NCBI GenBank assembly: GCA_021604265.1
Contig: BQIY01000113.1
Span: 1-6,996, forward strand
DNA: 6,996 nucleotides
Reading direction: 5' to 3'
From: Nitrospirales bacterium
GTDB taxonomy: Bacteria; Nitrospirota; Nitrospiria; Nitrospirales; UBA8639
The position numbers and the translations under genes were made by a program. Within the stretch, counting starts at the first letter, position 1. Each line of letters begins with the position of its first letter. Below, piece by piece: positions 1 to 4,814 of the stretch. The notes under the pieces are model-generated. The model had not been told where the DNA came from. It saw only the letters and a list, made by a program, of their open reading frames with translations, and did no database searches.

Positions 1-515
1 CCCTCTTTTCCCGGTTCATAGTCACTCGCAATGATCAAAGGATAAATATTCTGCCCAACGTTTCGGATGAAATTTTGATAATTATTTTTCCTAAACCAAT
101 CCAGGTTGCGCATAGCTTCGTATGTTTGTTTCCTGAAATGAGCGGCCTCCGCCTCAGTATCAGCAGGGTCGGCTCCTTGTGCATCGATAGTGGGTCTGAC
201 ACCTTTATAGTCAATATAATCCACTTTCTTATCACCCGCGTATGAAACACTTTGAAGCAGGAATTTTTCATACTCCTCGTCTTTTTCGAGTTCTAGAAGG
301 GCTTTAAAATATTCCTGATCACCCTCCGGATAAACCTCTTCCGATTCAGAAAAGGCCGGCATAGGTAACAAAATAGGTTGAAGAAACAAGCCGACTCCCA
401 AGATCAAAGTCAAGAAACATACCTTGAGCGTCATAACATGACGGTGTTGAAACAATGCATTTGGTGAATGATTGACGATGAGCGCTTGGCGTGTCCTTTG
501 AAATTTTTGAAACAT
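1..515 (-). CDS. Exported protein of unknown function, N-terminal part (cut by window edge)
   Basis: Read from the complement, this frame is open from an ATG at 515 to the left edge (171 codons, no stop). The 515 start is preferred because AAGGA lies 7 nt upstream. A second in-frame ATG at 434 has no such site but sits directly before the hydrophobic segment. From the 515 start, about 27 polar residues precede a run that includes VCFLTLILGVGLFLQPILL and ends near MPAFSES, which looks like a signal peptide or membrane anchor. The exported part is acidic first (SESEEVYPEGDQEYFKALL), then mixed and rich in Tyr, Asp and Lys, with YIDYKG, RNLDWFRKNNYQNF and GQNIYPLIIASDYEPGKE near the cut. I recognise no family. 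Its 5' end faces away from the transposase remnant to the right, so it is not part of the oxidoreductase operon. That it is a real gene rests on the open frame, the SD and the signal-like segment. Confidence 0.68.
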   Translation of the reverse strand, partial: MFQKFQRTRQALIVNHSPNALFQHRHVMTLKVCFLTLILGVGLFLQPILLPMPAFSESEEVYPEGDQEYFKALLELEKDEEYEKFLLQSVSYAGDKKVDYIDYKGVRPTIDAQGADPADTEAEAAHFRKQTYEAMRNLDWFRKNNYQNFIRNVGQNIYPLIIASDYEPGKE

Positions 516-522
516 AGTGAGT

Positions 523-527
523 TCCTT
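523..527 (-). promoter_or_regulatory. Ribosome binding site deciding the start at 515
   Basis: On the minus strand AAGGA stands 7 nt before the ATG at 515. The alternative ATG at 434 has no purine-rich site in front of it. This supports the longer product, with an unusually long polar stretch before the hydrophobic signal segment. Confidence 0.5.
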
Positions 528-630
528 AATCAGAAAGAATGGAAAGAAATTTCAACGCAAATTTCCTGCCTATTGTTGGGAAAACACCTCCGGATAGTCA
601 ATTCACCGACCCCAAATCTTCCCTTTTTAA

Positions 631-813
631 ACTGGTTTAAATCGGGAGGTTCAGACGCATGGGGTGGTGGCCATCAAGGCGGTGGCTCATAAACTCCCAC
701 TGGCTTGCTATTACGTGCTGCGCGATCAGGTCCCGCTCGAACTCAATAAGACGTTTACTGTACAGACGGCGTGCCGATTGGGCAGGACGGCTGAGCTCGA
801 ATTGGGGCCATAA
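631..813 (+). pseudogene. IS110-family transposase, C-terminal remnant
   Basis: The frame that contains CAT at 658 reads HGVVAIKAVAHKLPLACYYV, then LRDQVPLELNKTFTV, and ends at TAA 811-813. The pattern GxxAIKAVAHKLxxACYYVLRDQVPF is characteristic of the C-terminal end of IS110/IS116/IS902-type (DEDD) transposases, which move a circular intermediate and act with a conserved late serine domain. Family members are about 300-400 residues. Here only about 60 codons survive: the frame is closed by TAA at 628-630 and nothing upstream resembles the DEDD domain or the rest of the serine domain. The usual Arg after HKLA is replaced (HKLPLA), which fits decay. The remnant marks a past insertion-sequence event just upstream of the oxidoreductase genes. 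The assignment rests on remembered family motifs; a short unrelated ORF is the alternative. Confidence 0.62.
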
Positions 814-908
814 AGCAAAAAATAACTCCAGGGTAGCTTAAACAAATTCCAGGAGAACAGAGACCACCCAACATTCAAATTTTATGTGCGTACTTGTTGA
901 ACATTTAG

Positions 909-953
909 CTTTTCCGTATGTTAGACATAACATTAATAAGCAGCTCGGAAAAG
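909..953 (+). promoter_or_regulatory. Nested inverted repeats in the leader of the oxidoreductase genes (candidate operator)
   Basis: Two symmetric structures are nested here. The outer arms are CTTTTCCG (909-916) and CGGAAAAG (946-953), an exact 8-bp inverted repeat with a 29-nt centre. Inside lies ATGTTA-GACA-TAACAT (918-933), an exact 6-bp inverted repeat with a 4-nt spacer. The size and symmetry of the inner element suit a dimeric repressor such as a TetR- or HxlR-type protein, and it is 68 nt before the ATG at 1001. A weak promoter-like pair overlaps it (TTGTTG 894-899, 18-nt spacer, TATGTT 918-923), so a bound protein could block transcription. No regulator gene is in the window, and the operator role is inference. 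Confidence 0.35.
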
Positions 954-984
954 TCCAAGACGATCTTACTCAGCTGCATTCATT

Positions 985-993
985 AGGAAGGGG
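985..993 (+). promoter_or_regulatory. Ribosome binding site deciding the MDR start at 1001
   Basis: AGGAAGGGG ends 7 nt before the ATG at 1001. The same frame is open back to an ATG at 884, which has only AT-rich sequence before it. The 39 extra residues do not resemble the family, whereas the protein from 1001 begins MKAMLVNAYG, a standard start for quinone-oxidoreductase-type enzymes. Confidence 0.75.
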
Positions 994-1000
994 ACACGCC

Positions 1001-1987
1001 ATGAAAGCCATGCTTGTGAATGCCTATGGCGAAGACGCCGTATTTGAAGCGACGGAAGTTGAAAAACCTGAAGTAAAAACCGGTCATGTTCTCGTAAAGA
1101 TCGCGGCATCAAGCGTAAACGCCGTTGATACCATGATTCGAAAAATGGGTAAAGAGTTACCGTTATCGCCTGATACGCCGGCCATTTTAGGAACCGACTT
1201 TGCCGGCGAGATTGAGGAAGTCGGCAACGGTGTTAAAGAATATTCAATCGGCGATGAAGTATATGGTTGTGCAGGTGGGTTAGCAGGTTTACCCGGCACA
1301 TTGACTGAATACATAGTGGCGGATCGCAACTTAATCGCCCATAAGCCAAAGAACTTGTCGATGCGAGAAGCCGCGGCATTGCCATTGGTTGCCATTACTG
1401 CCTACGAAGGTTTGACTCGAGCAGGTATCAAGCAGGCCCAAAAAGTTCTGGTGCATGGTGGTTCTGGTGGCGTTGGCCATGTGGCTTTGCAGCTGGCAAA
1501 ACATTTTGGTGCCAAAGTGTATTCGACGGGTGGCGGTGAAAAACAATTGGCATTGATCGAACAACTGGGGGCAACTGCCATCAACTATAAAACTGAAACG
1601 GTTGAGCAGTACGTTGCCAAACATACCAATGGGTCAGGATTTGATTTGGTGTTCGATTCTGTTGGCGGTGCAAATATGGCGAACTCATTTGAGGCAGCTG
1701 CATTCAATGGTCAAATTGCCTCTACCGTTGCCTTATGTGAGCTGGACTTAACTGTGGCCCACTTTAAGGGATTGTCGTTGCATGTCGTATTTATGTTAAT
1801 TCCCATGCTGCATAATTTTAAACGAGAAGCACATGGGGAGATTTTGCGTAACTTAACTCAGATTGTTGAGTCTGGCAGCCTCAAACCTGTGCTTGATGAA
1901 AAGCGTTATTCCCTTAAAGAAGTTGGACAAGCCCATGCTCGCTTAGAGAGTGGACAAGCTATGGGTAAAGTGGTTGTTGAAAATTGA
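1001..1987 (+). CDS. Zinc-free MDR-family NADPH:quinone-oxidoreductase-type enzyme
   Basis: The 328-residue product has the full length and order of the quinone oxidoreductase branch of medium-chain dehydrogenases/reductases. It is expected to be a cytoplasmic NAD(P)H-dependent reductase of quinones or activated alkenes. The N-terminal GroES-like catalytic domain has SSVNAVD (37-43), GTDFAGEIEEVG (64-75) and GDEVYG (84-89). The Rossmann domain carries the glycine-rich dinucleotide loop VHGGSGGVGH (151-160), then VYSTG (173-177) and FDLVFDSVGG (214-223). The C-terminal MGKVVVEN is typical. The catalytic-zinc Cys of alcohol dehydrogenases is absent (Asn40 region) and there is no four-Cys structural zinc loop, so a zinc-free enzyme is inferred. 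It is the first gene of a probable operon: the next ATG is 52 nt downstream. It looks AT-richer than the two genes after it. Substrate and NADPH versus NADH preference are unknown. Confidence 0.88.
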   Translation: MKAMLVNAYGEDAVFEATEVEKPEVKTGHVLVKIAASSVNAVDTMIRKMGKELPLSPDTPAILGTDFAGEIEEVGNGVKEYSIGDEVYGCAGGLAGLPGTLTEYIVADRNLIAHKPKNLSMREAAALPLVAITAYEGLTRAGIKQAQKVLVHGGSGGVGHVALQLAKHFGAKVYSTGGGEKQLALIEQLGATAINYKTETVEQYVAKHTNGSGFDLVFDSVGGANMANSFEAAAFNGQIASTVALCELDLTVAHFKGLSLHVVFMLIPMLHNFKREAHGEILRNLTQIVESGSLKPVLDEKRYSLKEVGQAHARLESGQAMGKVVVEN

Positions 1988-2013
1988 GAATTGTAAGGCA
2001 TCATCAACAACGG

Positions 2014-2027
2014 CCGAAACCATTCGG
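2014..2027 (+). other. Small hairpin overlapping the LLM ribosome binding site
   Basis: CCGAA (2014-2018) and TTCGG (2023-2027) are exact inverted arms with a 4-nt ACCA loop. The right arm shares two G with the GGAGG Shine-Dalgarno (2026-2030) of the gene starting at 2040. If formed in mRNA it could modulate translation of that gene. Five-bp stems arise often by chance, so this is a weak call. Confidence 0.2.
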
Positions 2028-2039
2028 AGGCTTTGCGAG

Positions 2040-3014
2040 ATGACACTGGAGGCGAACTTCGACACAACCGGATTCCAGTCTATCAATCGAGGATACAACT
2101 CCGTGTTCCGCGTAAACCGGTTGAGCCTTGGTCTGGTCGTGCCAATTGAGAACTACACCAAGGGTCCTGTACCGGAAATGCACCGCCACATTGAACGTGT
2201 TCAGCTCGCCGAAGCACTCGGGTTCTCCGCAGTCTGGTTACGAGATGTGCCCTTCAATGTTCCGTCATTTGGCGACGCGGGACAGACCTACGATCCGTTC
2301 GTTTATCTTGGGCTGCTGGCCGGACTAACAGACCGGATCGCTCTTGGGGTGGCGAGTATCATTCTGCCTTTACGACATCCGGCTCACGTTGCCAAAGCCG
2401 CAGCAACTGCCGACGTCCTTTCGGGCGGACGATTGATCCTTGGAGTGGCTTCCGGCGACCGTCCGGATGAATACCCGGCGCTCAACATCCCGTTCGCGGA
2501 TCGAGGGGCACGTTTCCGAGAGTGCTTTGACTACATCAGACGCATGAGCGACGAGCAACCAGATTTTGATAATGCTTTTGGTAGCCCGAACGGCGACATA
2601 GATATGCTTCCCAAACCGGCATCGGGAAAGTTGCCGTTGTTAGTTACAGGGGGAAGTCAACAAAACCCCGAATGGATCGCGCAGAACGGGGATGGCTGGA
2701 TGATCTATCCACGTCATACCGTTCTACAGGCGCAAATCATTCGCGACTGGCAGTCGCGGGTTGAGGCAGCAGGAAGGTCTCCGCAGCCCGTCATGCAACC
2801 TTTTTATGTCGATCTGGCTGAAGACCCGGAAACCCCGCCGCAGCCAATCCATTTAGGCTTCAGATTGGGTACGCACCACCTTCGGGACTATCTGAAATTG
2901 CGGGAAGAGATCGGCGTCAACCATATTGCACTGAACCTGCGTTATAACCAAACAGATATCGAGACAACACTGAAACGTCTAGTTGATGACATATTGCCGA
3001 ACTTCTCCGGGTGA
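2040..3014 (+). CDS. LLM-class flavin-dependent oxidoreductase, BA3436-type (luciferase-like)
   Basis: The 324-residue product is a luciferase-like monooxygenase (LLM) family protein. These TIM-barrel enzymes use reduced FMN or F420 to oxidise or reduce small organic substrates in the cytoplasm. The order of motifs fits the BA3436-type subgroup (TIGR03571 as I recall it): LSLGLVVPIENY (28-39), FSAVWLRDVPF (62-72), SFGDAGQTYDPFVYLGLLAG (76-95), IALGVASIILPLRHPAHVAK (100-119), then LSGGRLILGVASGDRP (127-142) and LLVTGGSQQNPEW (200-212). The start at 2040 has GGAGG 9 nt upstream. The frame is open back into the end of the MDR gene, but those 30 residues are not family-like. It lies 52 nt after the MDR stop and 13 nt before the SDR start, so the three are probably co-transcribed. 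Members often pair with a separate flavin reductase; none is visible, though the MDR or SDR partner might supply reducing power. Cofactor and substrate are not determined. Confidence 0.88.
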   Translation: MTLEANFDTTGFQSINRGYNSVFRVNRLSLGLVVPIENYTKGPVPEMHRHIERVQLAEALGFSAVWLRDVPFNVPSFGDAGQTYDPFVYLGLLAGLTDRIALGVASIILPLRHPAHVAKAAATADVLSGGRLILGVASGDRPDEYPALNIPFADRGARFRECFDYIRRMSDEQPDFDNAFGSPNGDIDMLPKPASGKLPLLVTGGSQQNPEWIAQNGDGWMIYPRHTVLQAQIIRDWQSRVEAAGRSPQPVMQPFYVDLAEDPETPPQPIHLGFRLGTHHLRDYLKLREEIGVNHIALNLRYNQTDIETTLKRLVDDILPNFSG

Positions 3015-3027
3015 GGAAGGCTTTCCC

Positions 3028-3840
3028 ATGCAAAAAATCATTCTCATTACCGGTTCCACAGACGGGATCGGGTTAGCAACGGCCAGGTTGTTGATCTCTA
3101 TGGGTCACCATGTTTTGCTGCACGGGCGCAATCCGGCAAAACTGGAAGAAGTGAAAAAAACCCTTTCTGTGCTGCCAGGTGATGGGCGCCTTGAAAGCTA
3201 TGTGGCTGATCTGTCTCGCATGGCCGATGTCGAGGCATTCGCAAAGGTCGTCGCGGAAAAACACACGAGGCTTGATGCATTGATCAACAATGCTGGCGTC
3301 TATCAGTCGCCACAAACGGTCACGAAGGACGGGCTCGATGTGCGGTTCGCGGTCAATACGATTGCGCCTTATCTGCTGACGCAACGGCTTTTGCCGCTGT
3401 TTGATTCCTCCGGAAGAGTAGTCAATGTATCCTCAGCGGCTCAGTCTCCGGTCGATCCGAGAGCGCTGGCCGGACAGGTCAGGTTGTCCGACGACGCGGC
3501 TTATGCGCAAAGTAAACTTGCGTTGACAATGTGGTCTCGCACTATGGGTCTTTCGCTCAGGGATGAGGGACCAGCAATCATCGCGGTTAATCCCGGGTCG
3601 ATGCTCGGCAGCAAAATGGTGAAAGAGACTTTCGGAGTGGATGGTGGTGATATCGGTATAGGCGCTGAAATACTGAGGCGTGCGGCTTTGACAGATGAAT
3701 TCGCGAAGGCCTACGGCCAGTATTTCGACAACGATACGGGGCAGTTTGCCTCGCCTCATCCCGATGCCTTCAACCACCAAAAGTGCGAAGAGATTGTGCG
3801 GGTAATCAAGACGGTGGTGACTAAAATAAAAAGATCCTAG
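3028..3840 (+). CDS. Short-chain dehydrogenase/reductase (SDR), classical type
   Basis: The 270-residue product is a classical-length SDR with all key motifs: cofactor loop TGSTDGIG (8-15), HGRN after beta-2 (32-35), NNAG (87-90), structural Asn110 in FAVN, catalytic Ser in NVSSA (133-137), catalytic Tyr159 and Lys163 in YAQSK, and NPGS (188-191). The Arg34 context after beta-2 suggests NADP(H) preference. It resembles retinol-dehydrogenase-like SDRs that reduce carbonyls or oxidise alcohols. The C-terminus has YFDNDTGQFASPHPDA, a substrate-region pattern seen in this subgroup. The start is set by AGGAAGG ending 7 nt before the ATG. The frame extends back into the LLM gene, but that part is not family-like. 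The 13-nt gap after the LLM stop implies co-transcription and possible translational coupling. Substrate is unknown. The last gene of the trio, it is followed by a weak hairpin. Confidence 0.9.
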   Translation: MQKIILITGSTDGIGLATARLLISMGHHVLLHGRNPAKLEEVKKTLSVLPGDGRLESYVADLSRMADVEAFAKVVAEKHTRLDALINNAGVYQSPQTVTKDGLDVRFAVNTIAPYLLTQRLLPLFDSSGRVVNVSSAAQSPVDPRALAGQVRLSDDAAYAQSKLALTMWSRTMGLSLRDEGPAIIAVNPGSMLGSKMVKETFGVDGGDIGIGAEILRRAALTDEFAKAYGQYFDNDTGQFASPHPDAFNHQKCEEIVRVIKTVVTKIKRS

Positions 3841-3850
3841 AACATCTTTT
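3829..3850 (+). terminator. Weak hairpin at the SDR stop, possible terminator
   Basis: AAAAGAT (3829-3835) and ATCTTTT (3844-3850) are exact 7-bp inverted arms around an 8-nt loop that contains the SDR stop codon. The right arm ends in TTTT. The stem is AT-rich with only one G-C pair, so its strength is doubtful. Its position at the end of the operon, before a long gene-poor stretch, is the main support. Confidence 0.3.
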
Positions 3851-3866
3851 CTCCATATAATCCATC

Positions 3867-4070
3867 TTGCAAGCTGAGCGCGGAGGCTCCCTGATTTCGT
3901 TGGAGGACTTACAGAAGCAGGTCGGCGATTTGCTGAGCCTGGAAAAAGAGGAACATTTGGCGCCCAAGGCACTGATCACCCAGACAGGGGAAGCCTACAC
4001 AATGGTGGCTCCCACTATTACCAAGAGACTGTTGAAAAAATTGAAAATGTTCAACAGAGATGGCCTTTGA
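3867..4070 (+). CDS. Short unrecognised open frame, possibly a remnant
   Basis: A 67-codon frame opens with TTG at 3867 and stops at 4068-4070. The predicted product is polar, with an amphipathic first half (ISLEDLQKQVGDLLSLEKEE) and a second half HLAPKALITQTGEAYTMVAP followed by a basic tail TKRLLKKLKMFNRDGL. It looks more protein-like than the other small frames nearby. No family is recognised. No ATG start exists; GGAGG at 3881-3885 is 13-14 nt before a TTG at 3900 and could serve a shorter product. It may be the tail end of a lost gene, a small gene, or chance. It follows the SDR by 26 nt on the same strand. Confidence 0.28.
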   Translation: MQAERGGSLISLEDLQKQVGDLLSLEKEEHLAPKALITQTGEAYTMVAPTITKRLLKKLKMFNRDGL

Positions 4071-4089
4071 AACCATACCTTCACTTTCT

Positions 4090-4260
4090 CGTCAGGAATT
4101 CAGGATGTTCACAAAGGCCCGTCCAGTCCTGTCCTGAGGCTTCTCGAAGGAAAGGCCGCAAGCCCTTTGGCGGGCGGAGCGCACGGGGGGAGTACGTGAG
4201 CACGACAAAATGGGGAGAACCCCGCTGGCGGACTTTTTCAACATCCTGCTAAGGACAATT
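4090..4260. repeat. Dispersed-repeat-like intergenic tract
   Basis: The 24 bases at 4128-4151 begin CCTGTCCTGAGG and end TTCTCGAAGGA. They closely resemble a motif that recurs between genes in many environmental bacterial genomes, usually written CTTCGACAAGCTCAGGACAG on the other strand. It is followed by a GC-rich block with runs such as GGCGGGCGGAGCG and CACGGGGGGAG, and then by GGCGGACTTTTTCAACATCC (4227-4246), another phrase I associate with repeated intergenic DNA. This single window has one copy, so its repeat nature rests on memory and not on a comparison made here. It may be the scar of a small non-autonomous element. Confidence 0.33.
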
Positions 4261-4499
4261 TCATCCTGGTCGATAACCAGGGACAGGCCAGACGAATGGC
4301 TGTGGGCGATTCAGAGGGGCACAGGATGCCGTTTGTGGTCCAGACCATCTTGGAAGACGGCGGCACCCCATGGTAGGTCGAATTCTGGAATTCGATTACC
4401 GGGAAATCTATCTCTCTGCAGATTACAGGACCAATCGCCAGAGACTTCTTCCTGGCAGCTGGGTTCAACATTTTCCCGCCAGAGTTCCCCCTTGAATAG
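4233..4499 (+). pseudogene. Decayed coding remnant of unknown family, with in-frame TAG
   Basis: In the frame of CTT 4233-4235 the translation reads NFILVDNQGQARRMAVGDSE, then GHRMPFVVQTILEDGGTPW, a TAG stop at 4374-4376, VEFWNSITGKSISLQITG, PIARDFFLAAGFNIFPPEF and a stop at 4497-4499. Both sides of the TAG are protein-like and read as one continuous domain (a small beta-rich start, then an Ala/Phe helix), so a single nonsense change in a formerly intact gene is the simplest view. No start codon with an SD is seen upstream; the front joins the repeat-like tract near 4230-4250, which may have replaced it. No family is recognised. Alternatives are TAG read-through or chance openness. Longer frames on both strands across the same bases look less protein-like. 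Confidence 0.4.
4378..4395. repeat. 18-bp near-perfect palindrome with two EcoRI-type GAATTC sites
   Basis: TCGAATTC and GAATTCGA are exact 8-bp inverted arms separated by TG. The element lies inside the decayed coding remnant, just after its internal TAG. It could be a protein-binding site or a junction scar; coding constraint does not explain it. Position and symmetry are seen directly, and any function is unknown. Confidence 0.4.
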
Positions 4500-4803
4500 A
4501 AGCACATACCGTGATTTGCTTATCACATTCTTGATCGCGTCACTCTTCGACTTCTCCGATCATATCACCGAGCGGCGATATATACCGGCCCTCGTCTGAT
4601 TGCTTATGTTTGTAGACTTTAGAAAGTATCTCGAACCTTGGGAAGCCCAAGCAGTTTAAAACGAGATAGCATCTTCAATATTTCCTAAAATCGATATGGG
4701 CATCTTACACGCTGATCCCATTTATTTTCCCAAATTAGATTTTCAAAGATACGGGGCGTAAAATCCTTCAGTAGAATTTCCCACACTATGTCGGTGTTTA
4801 ATG

Positions 4804-4808
4804 AAGGA
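4804..4808 (+). promoter_or_regulatory. Ribosome binding site deciding the AlbA_2 start at 4815
   Basis: AAGGA stands 6 nt before the ATG at 4815. The in-frame ATG at 4788 has no purine-rich site upstream, and the nine residues it would add are not conserved-looking. A four-codon frame (ATG AAG GAC CTG TAA) overlaps the site and ends just before the gene; it is probably coincidental. Confidence 0.6.
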
Positions 4809-4814
4809 CCTGTA

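Larger units (their letters stand above)
3841..4814. other. Gene-poor stretch with decayed coding pieces and repeat-like DNA
   Basis: Between the SDR stop and the AlbA_2 start no frame gives a recognisable full protein on either strand. From left to right it holds a short open frame (3867-4070), a repeat-like tract (about 4090-4260), a coding remnant interrupted by TAG (4233-4499) and an AT-rich leader (about 4500-4814). The leader ends with a TAAAAT box at 4759-4764 that could be the -10 element for the AlbA_2 gene; no convincing -35 accompanies it. Composition shifts inside the stretch from GC-rich (4110-4230) to AT-rich (after 4500), suggesting pieces of different origin. Confidence 0.5.

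Noticed and set aside
571..601. Possible promoter for the minus-strand gene (TTGACT at 601-596)
   Set aside because: The -35-like box is good, but the only -10-like bases (ACAATA or AACAAT) are poor and sit at 18-19 nt spacing, so it was not called.
468..692. Plus-strand open frame of 74 codons
   Set aside because: It is antisense to the start and leader of the exported protein gene and runs into the IS110 remnant in a different frame. It has no SD and a low-complexity Gly end.
659..841. Plus-strand open frame of 60 codons
   Set aside because: It covers the IS110 remnant in a shifted frame. The recognisable transposase motif lies in the other frame (CAT 658 register), and this translation is Arg/Ser-rich without family features.
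816..960. Integron attC-like site (GTTAGAC core)
   Set aside because: One GTTRRRY match occurs inside the palindrome, but there is no paired RYYYAAC core with the expected folded arms and no integrase or cassette array.
884..1000. N-terminal extension of the MDR gene from ATG 884
   Set aside because: No SD precedes 884, the added residues are not family-like, and the stretch carries the palindromic leader. The ATG at 1001 has a strong SD.
3433..3972. Minus-strand open frame of 179 codons
   Set aside because: It lies mostly antisense to the SDR gene, whose motifs are all intact. Its translation is unlike a known protein and openness follows from the GC-rich codon pattern of the SDR.
4067..4599. 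Overlapping open frames of 61 and 129 codons (plus) and 89 and 71 codons (minus)
   Set aside because: They cross the repeat-like tract and coding remnant with Arg/Ser/Trp-rich or erratic composition, and none has an SD. The frame starting at 4233 is more protein-like across the same bases.
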